Positions 36,601-44,900 are shown, counted from the stretch's first letter. The stretch: 64,000 nt of DNA from Chitinophagales bacterium (GCA_013298845.1 JAAFJN010000006.1:155797-219796); one strand, 5' to 3'. A program made the numbers and translations. The notes: generated by a model from the sequence alone, not told the origin.

Positions 36601-37272
36601 TACGACCTGCGTCGCGTGAAAAACATCCAGTTCCAGTTGGCGTACACATTGCAATTTGCCGATGGTACGGGTTCTAACTCGGCTACTCAGCGCGGTTTGC
36701 GCCAGCAATTGCGCACCCTGTATCCGTTGGATTTTGACGAGCGCCACAGCATTGCCGGTATCCTTGACTACCGCTACGACGAAGGCAAAAAATACACGGG
36801 TCCTGAAATTGCAGGCCGCCAAATTTTGGCTAATTTTGGTGTAAACGTACAATTCAACGCGGCTTCTGGTCGCCCATACACGGCGCGTTTGCGTCCTGAC
36901 CGTTTTGGCGCAAGTGGTAACACCGGTACCATCAACGGTAACCGTTTGCCTTGGCGTTCAAACATTGACTTGCGCGTTGACAAAACTGTTAACCTCAATC
37001 CACGTGGTAAAAAACCACTCGACATGAACATTTACCTGCGCGTTTCTAACGTATTGGATCGCCGCAACGTAACCAATGTTTACGAGTACACCGGTTCACC
37101 CACCGAAGATGGTTACCTCGCTACCAACGAAGGCCAGTCTATTTTGAGAAATACACAACTCCAAGGTAGAAATATCAACGCATTCCAGGCTTCTTACGCT
37201 TGGTCTATGCTTAATCCAAACAACTTCACTTTGCCGCGCCGTATTTATGTGGGTGCGTCATTTGGATTCTAA
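33628..37272 (+). CDS. TonB-dependent receptor with carboxypeptidase-regulatory domain
   Basis: A 1214-residue outer-membrane receptor. A signal peptide (about 1-20) is followed by a regulatory-like beta domain (about 21-105: FLQGKATDADSKEELIGASV...GYTTLRQEGV), a plug domain (about 110-230) with NAIVATTAGTSSIDGGDVSI, YYVDGIRVAG and GGLGAEYGDVTGGVISILTK, and a long barrel ending RRIYVGASFGF. The plug and barrel resemble the receptors that sit beside very large secreted partners in Saprospiraceae-like genomes. The next gene starts 12 bases downstream and the third is a PorV-family porin, so these three probably form one secretion or uptake unit (inference). Ligand unknown. Confidence 0.9.
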   Translation: MVRSLLLTLMLLLGWSVAEAQTFLQGKATDADSKEELIGASVKVLKGTNVVRGAITDVSGNFRIPLDPGSYTIEVGYTGYTTLRQEGVQVLTGEINSLNFELQPSSGTNLTTVEVVSYKVPLIKQDQTSGGQTLTSETIKNLPTRSVNAIVATTAGTSSIDGGDVSIKGSRSNATNYYVDGIRVAGSTVPVQDIEQLQVVTGGLGAEYGDVTGGVISILTKGPASEFSGYAEVENSHGLDPYGWFLATANMSGPILKTKAKEGKPSRTIIGFRLSGQYNTQKDDDPPALRVARAKGKFLGHDKPFGSQFEEGSVLDNLQQHPLSSNRGTIINTAENFTSDSVDMMRYRPFEGRRDIDLTGKLDFRFTDKIDMSFTGTYRDTRNQFTPGGYGSSHWQVLNAHNNPTRYNQRKRVLGRFRHRLGDPTREAENKSKFGIANASYQVQFGYERGNERVSDPRHGDNYFNYGYLGKFKYELDTTIIPVGPELLHVGYGEIFTGFESGGINPGLEAYNEFANPENINSFFVQNGRFSNVYDDIWSGMHANINRVYNQAQKSENDIFTLNASTNFDLKLGKTGVHNIQFGLLNEQRIDRSWDLRPSTLWDLARQLANRHFNGLCDTCPPIDVKIVDGIPVDINPYLIAPQTDARFYKELRKSLGVSEQVWVNPLELTPDQLNLSMFSAQELTDLDGGRLTYYGYDYLGNRLGGGFTFNDFFTSRNADGVRDFPIAPLTPLYQAAYIKDKFTFNKMIFSLGMRVERFDLNTRVLKDQYSLYEIMDANTFFNQYGGNRPNGIGDDFKVYTKDGDKVVEVVAFRDGNQWYTNNGLQVNDPNLIFGGQAVKPIYLDGENADIRSESFDPNSSFADYTPQINWLPRLAFSFPINKDANFFAHYDVLVQRPPSNWEVTPLNYYYFYVNGRTPRNNANLRPERVIDYEVGFQQKLNEVSALKFSAYYREMRDMIQERFVNYVPVIGRYGTSDNIDFGTVKGFTTQYDLRRVKNIQFQLAYTLQFADGTGSNSATQRGLRQQLRTLYPLDFDERHSIAGILDYRYDEGKKYTGPEIAGRQILANFGVNVQFNAASGRPYTARLRPDRFGASGNTGTINGNRLPWRSNIDLRVDKTVNLNPRGKKPLDMNIYLRVSNVLDRRNVTNVYEYTGSPTEDGYLATNEGQSILRNTQLQGRNINAFQASYAWSMLNPNNFTLPRRIYVGASFGF

Positions 37273-37284
37273 AACACAAACATT

Positions 37285-40200
37285 ATGATACGTAAAAACA
37301 TTTGGCTTACAGCACTCTTATCCTTTGTGGTAGTTGGCCTGATGGCACATACTCCCGACCTGGGGAAGAAAAAGGTAGAAAAACCGGCGGCTTCTCTTCG
37401 CGGTTTCTGCGCCAACTCCCAATCGTCCATTGACCAGGACATCAACAACGTACGCGCGCGCCTTTTGGGTGGTGGTGACTGTTGGTGGGACTTTAACGAC
37501 GGTCGTTACATTGTACCAAAAGTGGACCCGACAACGGGTCAGCGCGAGGTTTCCTCCATTTTCGCCGCCTCCGTATGGTTGGGTGGCGTTGACGCCGCGG
37601 GTAACCTCAAATTGGCTTGTCAGGATTACCGCCCAAGTGGTCGTAATGATTTTTGGCCTGGCCCATTGGATCCCGTTACCGGTACAACAACCGAAGACGT
37701 TTGTAAAAGTTGGGACCGTCACTTCCGCGTAACGGGTGACGAAATTCGCCAGCACTTGAACAATCTTTTGGCGGGTCTTGTGGATCCGGCGCTCATCCCA
37801 CGGGGTGTAAAAGGTTGGCCGGCGAAAGGCAATCCTTACTTTGTTGAAATCAATAATTTCGCGTTGCCGAATACCCAACAGGGTTTGGCGGGTTTCTTTG
37901 ACGCCGATTTTGACGGCCAATACGATCCGCTGAAAGGGGACTACCCATCCATCGAAATTCGTGGTTGCGATGACCAACGTTATCCCGCCGAAATGATTTT
38001 CTGGATTTATAACGACGAGGGTTCTAACTCTACCCACGCACGTACCGGTGGTGACCCCATCCAGATGGAAGTACAGGTGCAGGCTTTTGGTTACCAAACC
38101 AGCGACGAACTCAACGACATGACGTTCCAACGTTATAAGTTGATTAACCGCGCTACCGAATTGATTGACTCTACTTACTTCGCGATGTGGGTAGATGCCG
38201 ACTTGGGTTGCTACACCGATGACTATATTGGTTGTGATACCCTCAACGATTTGATGTACACCTATAACCAGGATGCGGTAGACGGACAACCGGCTTGTAA
38301 CTGCGACGAGGTGCCCACTTATTGCAATAACGTGCCGATTATCGGGGTGGATTACTTCCGTGGCCCACGCCGCCCAATTACGGTGATTGACTCTATTACC
38401 GGCGAACCAACCGACGTTCTGGTTGAAATCGGTATGTCGTCTTTCATGTATTTTAACAACCCAAGCGTTGGTACCCCGGCTCCGCCAACGACGGACCCCA
38501 ACTTGCCCGCTGAGTTTTACAACTACCTGACGGGTACATGGCGCGATGGCACACCGTTAACTTTCGGTGGAACTGGTTACAATATTGGTAGCACCGATTT
38601 TACAAAATTCGCATTGCCATCTAACCCTCAGGATCCGACGGGTTGGTCCATGTGTACGGCTGGTCTCGACTTTGGTGACCGTCGTACCCTTCAGGCTTCA
38701 GGTCCATTCCTGCTTAAGCCGGGTGCACAGAACGAATTGATTATCGGGGTGCCGTGGGTTCCAAATATCGCGTACCCTTGCCCCGATGTAGAATTGTTGC
38801 TCCGTGCCGATAAATTGGCCCAAGGTCTTTTCGACAACTGCTTTGAGCGTTTGGAAGGTCCGGATGCGCCAACTGTAGATTGGATCGAAATGGATCGCCA
38901 GTTGATTGCGGTATTGTCCAACTCTGGCGTTAGTAACAACAAAGATGAAGGTTATATCCAAAAAGACTTCTTGGCACCTAATGACGTACCACGTGAAGAG
39001 GCTAGCTACAAGTTTGAAGGTTATAAAATTTACCAGGTATTGAACCCGGCTGTATCCGTACGTGACTTTAACGACCCGGATCAGGCGCGTTTGGTAGAGG
39101 TTGTTGACAAGAAAAACAATATCAGAAAGATCTTTAACTGGGTAGAAGCACCAGATCCAACCGATCCGGACAACCCAACGAAGAAGATTTATTACCCCGA
39201 AGAGCGCGTGGATGCACCGGATGCCGGTATTCGCCACACGTTCCAAATTACCGAAGACCAATTCGCTTTGGGTAACTCTCGTCAGTTGATTAACCATAAG
39301 AAATACTACTACGCAGTGGTGGCTTATGCGCACAACAACTACGAAGACTTTGAGCAAAATGGTCAGTTCCTTTCTGGTCAGCAAACGCCCTACCTCGAAG
39401 GTGGTCGCGTTGAAATCAAAACAGTAATTCCACGCCCGGTAGTTGATCAGGTGTTGAATTCTGCTTATGGTGACGGCGTTGAAATTACCCGCCTCGAAGG
39501 CCAGGGTGTTGGTGGCAACTTCCTCGACGTTTCTAAAGAAGAGCGCGAAAGCATGTTGTCGAATAACGACGGTGAAATTACCTACCTGCCCGGCCGAGGT
39601 CCGTTGAATATCATCATCTTCAATCCATTTGAGATTAAAGAAGGCGAGTTCGAAATTCAGTTTAAAGACAGCGATAACAACGATAGCGTATTGGACGCAG
39701 ATGCGACTTGGGAACTCAAACGCATTGACATTGCCGGCGACCCGGTTGTTGTTTCTACTAAAGGTATCGACGAGTTCAACGAACAGGTGTTTTTGAATTA
39801 TGGCTTTACTGTAACCATCACGCAAACGCCGGATGCCGGTAACTTTACCCCAGCGGTACAACTGGCCGGTGTTGCTGATCCGGGTGCCGCTAACGGTGCT
39901 GTTGGTCAGGAGTGGGATTTTGCCGATCCAAACGAAACCTGGTTGTTTGGTTTGAATGATCAGGATGCCGGTTTGTTCAACTTTGTAAAAACATCCAAAA
40001 CGGAAGAAGACTTCGTTCTTGACCCGGAGCAAGGTTTGACTACAATGGGTAATGGTGTATTTGTACCGTATCCATTGGCTTCGGCAGAATTGCCCGATGG
40101 CCCAATTGGCGGCGGTGGATTCCCACGTATGTTGACGCCCTCTTGGACGGGTAAAGTAGGTGGTAGCTATTACAATTCCACGGCTTTGGGTGATTTGAAC

Positions 40201-41427
40201 CCATCTTCGGCGAATAACCGCTTCAGACGCCTTAACGCGTTGCCAAACGTAGATATCGTATTTACATCGGATAAAACAAAATGGAGCCGTTGCGTGGTTA
40301 TTGAAACGGCAACCGAGTACTACACGGGTGTATTGCCAGGTGTAGTAAGAGATCCTGCGCTGACTACGGAATCTGGTCCGGGCCGCGTACGTCAAAGTTT
40401 TGATACTCGTTACTCCCTCTCCGTTGGTAAGGAAGACGCAAATGGTGATGGTTTCCCTGATCCGGATGGTGCCATTGAGCCTGACTCATTGCCCGATCCA
40501 ACGGCAGCCAACCCGAACAAAAAATTGTTGAACCCCGTTCGTGGTGAACCCATGCGCGGCATGGGCTGGTTCCCAGGCTACGCCGTCAACGTAGAAACGG
40601 GCGAACGCCTCAATATTTTCTTTGGCGAAAACTCCGTGTACAGCAAGGCCGTTGATGCGGCTTATACCGGTCGTGATATGTTGTTTAACCCAACCAGTCA
40701 GTTCTTGCGCGAAGAAAACTTTGCCGCTGAGGTATCTGATTTCCTGGCCGGTGGACAACACTTTGTGTACGTGTCGAATACTAAGTACGACGAGTGTAAC
40801 TACATCCGTGCGCGCCTCAACCCCGACTACTGGACCTCTGCATCGTTGAAAAACCTGCGTAAAACCCAGGCGGTAGAAACATTGGCGTGGACTGGTATGT
40901 TGGCCTTAACACCAACGTACGAATTGAAATCATTGAGCCAAGGTTTGATCCCAACGGATTTGACGGTGAAATTGCGCGTGGAAAACCCATACGCGGTTCG
41001 TAAAAACAGCGGAGATGGTCACCCACGTTACCGTTTCAAAATCTCTGGCCGCAGTGCAACTGTTTTGAACGAGGTGCAAATTGAAAATGCGTTGGATTCC
41101 ATTAAATTGGTGCCAAACCCATACTACGGTTTCTCTCAGTATGAAAGCAGCAGCCAATCGAATATTGTAAAAATCACCAACTTGCCCGCCAAGTGTGTGG
41201 TTACCATTTATTCCTTGGATGGTCGCTTTATCCGCCAATACAAACGCGACGAAGTGTACGCCGCATACCGTCAGATTACACCAGCCATCGAGTGGGATCT
41301 CAAAAACAACAAAGGTATCCCAGTGGCTGCCGGTGTTTACCTGATCCACGTAGCGGCCGAAGGTATGGGCGAACGAACGGTGAAATGGTTCGGGGTACCA
41401 CGCCAGTTTGACCCAACGGGTATATAA
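37285..41427 (+). CDS. Very large secreted protein of unknown function
   Basis: A 1380-residue exported protein with an N-terminal signal (MIRKNIWLTALLSFVVVGLMA). The body has no enzyme motif I can assign. It is rich in Asp, Gly, Asn and aromatic residues, with calcium-site-like stretches (FDADFDGQYDP; EDANGDGFPDPDG) and Cys-containing loops (CYTDDYIGCDTLND, CNCDEVPTYCNN). The last about 90 residues form an Ig/FlgD-like fold: LVPNPYYGFSQYESS, KITNLPAKCVVTIYSLDG and NKGIPVAAGVYLIHV, similar to T9SS-exported partners but without the classical short sorting tail. It lies between a TonB receptor and a PorV-family gene. It is probably displayed on the surface. Confidence 0.87.
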   Translation: MIRKNIWLTALLSFVVVGLMAHTPDLGKKKVEKPAASLRGFCANSQSSIDQDINNVRARLLGGGDCWWDFNDGRYIVPKVDPTTGQREVSSIFAASVWLGGVDAAGNLKLACQDYRPSGRNDFWPGPLDPVTGTTTEDVCKSWDRHFRVTGDEIRQHLNNLLAGLVDPALIPRGVKGWPAKGNPYFVEINNFALPNTQQGLAGFFDADFDGQYDPLKGDYPSIEIRGCDDQRYPAEMIFWIYNDEGSNSTHARTGGDPIQMEVQVQAFGYQTSDELNDMTFQRYKLINRATELIDSTYFAMWVDADLGCYTDDYIGCDTLNDLMYTYNQDAVDGQPACNCDEVPTYCNNVPIIGVDYFRGPRRPITVIDSITGEPTDVLVEIGMSSFMYFNNPSVGTPAPPTTDPNLPAEFYNYLTGTWRDGTPLTFGGTGYNIGSTDFTKFALPSNPQDPTGWSMCTAGLDFGDRRTLQASGPFLLKPGAQNELIIGVPWVPNIAYPCPDVELLLRADKLAQGLFDNCFERLEGPDAPTVDWIEMDRQLIAVLSNSGVSNNKDEGYIQKDFLAPNDVPREEASYKFEGYKIYQVLNPAVSVRDFNDPDQARLVEVVDKKNNIRKIFNWVEAPDPTDPDNPTKKIYYPEERVDAPDAGIRHTFQITEDQFALGNSRQLINHKKYYYAVVAYAHNNYEDFEQNGQFLSGQQTPYLEGGRVEIKTVIPRPVVDQVLNSAYGDGVEITRLEGQGVGGNFLDVSKEERESMLSNNDGEITYLPGRGPLNIIIFNPFEIKEGEFEIQFKDSDNNDSVLDADATWELKRIDIAGDPVVVSTKGIDEFNEQVFLNYGFTVTITQTPDAGNFTPAVQLAGVADPGAANGAVGQEWDFADPNETWLFGLNDQDAGLFNFVKTSKTEEDFVLDPEQGLTTMGNGVFVPYPLASAELPDGPIGGGGFPRMLTPSWTGKVGGSYYNSTALGDLNPSSANNRFRRLNALPNVDIVFTSDKTKWSRCVVIETATEYYTGVLPGVVRDPALTTESGPGRVRQSFDTRYSLSVGKEDANGDGFPDPDGAIEPDSLPDPTAANPNKKLLNPVRGEPMRGMGWFPGYAVNVETGERLNIFFGENSVYSKAVDAAYTGRDMLFNPTSQFLREENFAAEVSDFLAGGQHFVYVSNTKYDECNYIRARLNPDYWTSASLKNLRKTQAVETLAWTGMLALTPTYELKSLSQGLIPTDLTVKLRVENPYAVRKNSGDGHPRYRFKISGRSATVLNEVQIENALDSIKLVPNPYYGFSQYESSSQSNIVKITNLPAKCVVTIYSLDGRFIRQYKRDEVYAAYRQITPAIEWDLKNNKGIPVAAGVYLIHVAAEGMGERTVKWFGVPRQFDPTGI

Positions 41428-41431
41428 CAGT

Positions 41432-41504
41432 AGCGATGATACCGGAGTGATGAACCCACGCTTTGATCCACAACGCGGGGTTCGTCACTCCATCATGCAT
41501 CGCT
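41432..41504. promoter_or_regulatory. Intercistronic hairpin between the 1380-residue protein and the PorV-family gene
   Basis: AGCGATGAT (41432-41440) pairs with ATCATgcATCGCT (41492-41504), and GGAGTGATGAACCC (41444-41457) pairs with GGGTTCGTCACTCC (41478-41491) with one mismatch. It has no T-run, so it is more likely an mRNA processing or stability structure than a terminator. Confidence 0.55.
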
Positions 41505-41536
41505 TATCTCTCATAACTCATAACTATTCAATTATA

Positions 41537-42580
41537 ATGAAGAAATTATACTTTATCCTGCTGCTGTTGGTGAGCGTGCTAAGCGCGGGTACGGTATTGG
41601 CTGGTAACCCCGACCGCCAAGGTGAAGCGGGTGCCAACCAATTGCTGATTAACCCTTGGGCGCGCAGTGCCGGTTTGCATTCTTTGAATACAGCCAGCAT
41701 TACCGGCTCAGAGGCGTTGTACCTCAACGTGGCGGGTCTTGGTCGTATCAAAAGCACCGAGTTGAACCTTAGCCACACGCGTTACATGGAAGGCGCAGGT
41801 ATCGGTATTAATGCGTTGGGTTTTGCCCGTCGTATTGGTAAAGGAACCTTTGGTGTTAGCCTGATGTCCATGGATATGGGTGATTTGGAATTTACCACCG
41901 AAAACACACCCGGCGGAACCGGCACAACGTTTAGCCCTACGTTTTTTAACATGGGCCTTTCTTACGCACACGTGTTTTCCAACAAAGTTTCCGTGGGTGT
42001 AACGGCCAAAATAGTTAGCGAATCGGCAAACAGCGTAGCCGCTCGCGCCATCGCTATGGATGCCGGTGTACAATACGTTACCGGCGAAAACGACGAATTT
42101 AAGTTCGGTATTTCTTTGCGCAACGTAGGTAGTAAAATGCGTTTTTCGGGTGAAGGTCTTTCCACTTCATTGCCTAACCCAGGCCCTAACTTCCCGTACG
42201 ACAACATTTATTACAACCGTTCTGCACCGTACGAATTGCCATCTCAGTTGAATATTGGCGCTTCTTACGACTTCTTATTTGGCCGCATGGCTGCATTGTC
42301 GTTGATCGGTAACTTCACTTCCAATGCATTTGCCCGCGACCAGGCTGGTTTAGGTGTTGAGTTCCGTTACAAAGAGTTTTTTGCACTCCGTACGGCGTAC
42401 AAATACGAATTTGACTCCAACGAAGTAGAACGTACTTTGGATAATGGCCTCGCTGCCGGTTTGTCTTTTGCTTTTGGCGCTAAAAAAGGTTCCAGCACCC
42501 GCTTCGCCATTGACTATGGCTACCGCAGCACTTTCGTGTATCGCGGCATTCATAACCTCGGTATTCGCGTTGAGTTTTAA
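41537..42580 (+). CDS. PorV/PorQ-family outer-membrane protein
   Basis: A 347-residue beta-barrel protein. The signal peptide (MKKLYFILLLLVSVLSAGTV) leads to the typical opening GANQLLINPWARSAGLHSLN...ITGSEALYLNVAGL, which matches the PorV/PorQ family. Alternating amphipathic strands follow (LNLSHTRYMEGAGIGINALGF; FGISLRNVGSKMRF), and the C-terminal strand ends with Phe (GIHNLGIRVEF), as barrel proteins do. PorV shuttles T9SS cargo to attachment complexes; this copy, beside a huge secreted protein, may be a dedicated partner (inference). I start at 41537 and not 41408, because the earlier codons overlap the upstream gene and the intercistronic hairpin. Confidence 0.85.
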   Translation: MKKLYFILLLLVSVLSAGTVLAGNPDRQGEAGANQLLINPWARSAGLHSLNTASITGSEALYLNVAGLGRIKSTELNLSHTRYMEGAGIGINALGFARRIGKGTFGVSLMSMDMGDLEFTTENTPGGTGTTFSPTFFNMGLSYAHVFSNKVSVGVTAKIVSESANSVAARAIAMDAGVQYVTGENDEFKFGISLRNVGSKMRFSGEGLSTSLPNPGPNFPYDNIYYNRSAPYELPSQLNIGASYDFLFGRMAALSLIGNFTSNAFARDQAGLGVEFRYKEFFALRTAYKYEFDSNEVERTLDNGLAAGLSFAFGAKKGSSTRFAIDYGYRSTFVYRGIHNLGIRVEF

Positions 42581-42607
42581 TTTATTTTGGTAAAAGAAAA
42601 ATAAAAC

Positions 42608-42640
42608 TTGCAAGTTAACTTAAAACACCCTTAACTTTGC
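42608..42640 (+). promoter_or_regulatory. Consensus promoter of greA
   Basis: TTG at 42608-42610 and TAACTTTGC at 42632-42640 fit the Bacteroidota -33/-7 pattern with a 21-base spacer. Transcription should begin near 42646, before the leader hairpin. Confidence 0.7.
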
Positions 42641-42653
42641 AGCGAAATTTTAC

Positions 42654-42695
42654 AGGAACGTTTCCATCATCAGATGGAAGCGTTCCTCTTTTTTT
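42654..42695 (+). terminator. Leader terminator (attenuator-like) upstream of greA
   Basis: A 15-base-pair stem (42654-42668 with 42673-42687, one G-U pair, loop ATCA) is followed by seven T residues (42689-42695). It lies after the greA promoter and 20 bases before the greA start, so it would end transcription before the gene unless read through. Confidence 0.7.
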
Positions 42696-42714
42696 GTATA
42701 AAACACGATCTCGT

Positions 42715-43188
42715 ATGTCTAATTACACATATTTGACCCAAGGTGGCTACGACAGACTAAAAGCCGAATTAGAAGAGCTGAAAACCAACGGAAGGATGGA
42801 AGCTGCTCGGTCTATTGCCGAAGCACGCTCTCAGGGTGACCTTTCCGAAAATGCCGAATATGACGCGGCAAAAGAAGCACAGGGTCTTTTGGAATTAAAA
42901 ATCAGTGAATTGGAAACGGTAATGTCCAATGCCCGCGTGATTGATGAGAGCCATTTGGATACCTCCAAAGTGGCCATCCTCAGTAATGTCACCATCAAAA
43001 ACCTGAAAACGGGTAAAGAAATTACCTACAAATTGGTTTCCGAAAAAGAAGCCGATCCTAAACAATCCAAAATTTCCGTTTCCTCTCCCATTGGCTCCGG
43101 TCTTTTGGGAAAAACCAAAGGGGACATTGCAAAGGTGCAAACCCCCGGTGGTGCGCTGGAGTTCGAAATTATTGATATTGCCATTTAA
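42715..43188 (+). CDS. greA: Transcription elongation factor GreA
   Basis: A 157-residue factor that rescues backtracked RNA polymerase by stimulating transcript cleavage. The N-terminal coiled coil holds LTQGGYDRLKAELEELK and the acidic tip EARSQGDLSENAEYDAAKE, whose two acids reach the polymerase active site. The C-terminal FKBP-like domain has VTIKNLKTGKEITYKLV, PIGSGLLGKTKGD and the final LEFEIIDI. The start at 42715 gives the standard length; the 26 codons further upstream translate the terminator leader. Promoter, leader terminator and a downstream terminator make it a single-gene unit, possibly autoregulated through attenuation, as is known for greA in Escherichia coli. Confidence 0.96.
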   Translation: MSNYTYLTQGGYDRLKAELEELKTNGRMEAARSIAEARSQGDLSENAEYDAAKEAQGLLELKISELETVMSNARVIDESHLDTSKVAILSNVTIKNLKTGKEITYKLVSEKEADPKQSKISVSSPIGSGLLGKTKGDIAKVQTPGGALEFEIIDIAI

Positions 43189-43208
43189 CAGTAAAAAATA
43201 CCCGTTAT

Positions 43209-43242
43209 AGCGGCCACTTGGAGTTATCCGGGTGGCCGTTTT
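43209..43242 (+). terminator. Intrinsic terminator after greA
   Basis: CGGCCAC (43211-43217) pairs with GTGGCCG (43232-43238) followed by TTTT. It lies 22 bases after the greA stop and just beyond the convergent glycosyltransferase stop. Confidence 0.6.
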
Positions 43243-43260
43243 GCGTACTATACCTGCGCG

Positions 43261-43983
43261 TTACCGCACAAATTGCCCCAAAAACAATTTTAAAAAGTTG
43301 GCGCCCTCGGTGGCCAGTACTTTCCAACCGACTTTACTAAACACCACGCCCGGGCGCAATTGAACGGGGACGGGGTACACCGTCACGCGTTTTTTGGCCA
43401 ATAACAAAAACTCAAGGTCGAATAAAAAACGATCAATACCCGTTTCCAAAAAAACGGTTTTGCCGGCGTTGTCAAAACCTTTCAGGCCGCATTGTGAATC
43501 GGTCACTTGCAAACGAAGCAGGTTGCGCAACATCCAGCGGAGGCCCTTGGACAATAGCCGCCGAAACAACGGCACGTGGCTGTAGTAGGCCAGATCGCGG
43601 TTACCGGCCGCAATACCGCCCTGTTGAATCAGGTGCGCCACAATCGCCACCATACTATCCATTGTGTAAGGGAAATCGGCGTCGGTAATGAGATAAATAT
43701 CGCCTTGGGCCTGTTGTACACCCTGCCGCAAAGCGTATCCTTTGCCGCGATTTTGTTCGTAACTAATAATTTGAATACCTGGAACCAACGCGGGAAGTTG
43801 GTCAAGTACCACCGGGCGGGTACTATTGATGTGCCCGTCGTTGACCAGCACAAGATCAATGGTGTGCGTTAACGACGACAGGCGTGCCTTTAATTCGTTG
43901 AATTTTAGCGCAAAGGCAGGCCCCCATTCCTCCGACGGGTTATAGCAGGGTACAACAATACATAAATGGGCAGTAGTCTGCAT
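43261..43983 (-). CDS. Family 2 glycosyltransferase (dolichol-phosphate-mannose-synthase-like)
   Basis: A 240-residue GT-A enzyme that transfers a sugar from a nucleotide donor, probably to a lipid carrier. Motifs: CIVVPCYNPSEEW at the start, DLVLVNDGH, ISYEQNRGKGYALRQGVQQA, the metal-binding DADFPYT in YLITDADF, and TDSQCGLKGFDN. No C-terminal membrane helices are evident beyond a hydrophobic end (FLKLFLGQFV). I begin at 43983 (MQTTAHL): the earlier Met at 44001 lies within a perfect TACCTTTGC promoter box on the minus strand at 43988-43996, so a start there is unlikely. The acceptor is unknown. Confidence 0.87.
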   Translation of the reverse strand: MQTTAHLCIVVPCYNPSEEWGPAFALKFNELKARLSSLTHTIDLVLVNDGHINSTRPVVLDQLPALVPGIQIISYEQNRGKGYALRQGVQQAQGDIYLITDADFPYTMDSMVAIVAHLIQQGGIAAGNRDLAYYSHVPLFRRLLSKGLRWMLRNLLRLQVTDSQCGLKGFDNAGKTVFLETGIDRFLFDLEFLLLAKKRVTVYPVPVQLRPGVVFSKVGWKVLATEGANFLKLFLGQFVR

Positions 43984-43987
43984 CGGG

Positions 43988-43996
43988 GCAAAGGTA
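43988..43996 (-). promoter_or_regulatory. Consensus -7 element for the glycosyltransferase gene
   Basis: TACCTTTGC on the minus strand ends 5 bases before the ATG at 43983, predicting a leaderless mRNA and deciding the start codon. Confidence 0.6.
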
Positions 43997-44078
43997 GGCA
44001 TTTTTGTCGGTTTACCCCTACTTTTAGCGGGAAGAGCAAAACCTTGGGTACTTTATGTGGTATCATTTTTAAAAATGT

Positions 44079-44087
44079 TACCTTTGC
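44079..44087 (+). promoter_or_regulatory. Consensus -7 element for the 161-residue hypothetical gene
   Basis: TACCTTTGC fits TAnnTTTGC and lies 40 bases before the ATG at 44127. Confidence 0.55.
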
Positions 44088-44126
44088 GGCCTTTTTTAAC
44101 AATAAATAAGGAAGAACTGATTACGC

Positions 44127-44612
44127 ATGTCAGAAAAATTAGAATTTATTGATTTTGTCGGAAAATTTCCCCCCCTGGTAATGCCTGTTACCTTGGGAGA
44201 AGATACACACCATACGTTTAGTACCGAAAACAGCCCATTGTCGGATGCGCTTATTGAGCAGTTTATTGCACCGCTCGAAAAAGAAACTCCCGATGAATTT
44301 ACGGAGTATGTGCCCTGTTTTGCCATTGATTGCGACGAGAAATATATTGCCTTGGTGTGGTGGAAAGCGGGTTTGCTGCTGTACCAATACGTTTTGGCTA
44401 CTTTTACCGAAAAAGGGGAGCCAATTGACCAAAAAATGATCGCTTTTACCCTCGTAGATGGTCAAAAAGTACGTCGAGCCGTGGCCAAAATTGACGAAGA
44501 CTTGGGGGTACACATCGCCGAAGGGGTCTCCGACGACGACGTTTTTGATCCCACTTCCAGCCTTACCCGGCTCATGGAAATATTACCGAACGGGGTTATT
44601 GTTAACGGGTAG
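44127..44612 (+). CDS. Conserved hypothetical protein
   Basis: A 161-residue, acidic, soluble protein without signal or membrane segments. It begins MSEKLEFIDFVGKFPPLVMP and shows beta-rich sequence with DEFTEYVPCFAIDCDEKYIALVWWKAGLLLYQYVLATF, then MIAFTLVDGQKVRRAVAKID and a final SSLTRLMEILPNG. I know of no function for it. It has its own consensus promoter and is not in an operon with its neighbours; downstream lies a 534-base repeat-filled gap. Confidence 0.78.
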   Translation: MSEKLEFIDFVGKFPPLVMPVTLGEDTHHTFSTENSPLSDALIEQFIAPLEKETPDEFTEYVPCFAIDCDEKYIALVWWKAGLLLYQYVLATFTEKGEPIDQKMIAFTLVDGQKVRRAVAKIDEDLGVHIAEGVSDDDVFDPTSSLTRLMEILPNGVIVNG

Positions 44613-44646
44613 GCGCTTAGAGACCTTAGACAAAAGACATTAGACT

Positions 44647-44845
44647 GCCCGTTGTAGCGTACACATTTTTACCACTGAGGTTGTAAGAAAATGTAAGAGA
44701 CACTAAGCGTAGATTAGTGAAAAGTGTATGGTGAAAAGTGTATAGTGAAAAGTGTATAGTGAAAAATGCTTTTAAAATATTAATACTGAACTCGCTATGC
44801 TTAGTGAATTCTTAGTTTTAGTGGTAAAAAAACATTATGACGGGC
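44647..44845. repeat. MITE-like element with GCCCGT ends, copy 5 of the motif family
   Basis: GCCCGTTGTAG (44647-44657) and the inverse GACGGGC (44839-44845) bracket the element. Just inside, TTTTTACCACTGA and AGTGGTAAAAA are again inverted, followed inward by CACTAAGCGTAG and CGCTATGCTTAGTG. The centre holds three 14-base units of AGTGAAAAGTGTAT (about 44717-44760). No gene is encoded. Confidence 0.75.
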
Positions 44846-44900
44846 AAATTGGTGGCTATTGTACGTATAACAAAAGTGGTAACGATCCAGCCGCTTTCCA

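Noticed and set aside
38698..40395. 565-codon antisense open frame inside the 1380-residue protein gene
   Set aside because: The plus-strand frame is a proper secreted protein in an operon; the antisense frame has no domain, no start context and reflects codon bias. The same goes for 1851-3050 and 34216-35286.
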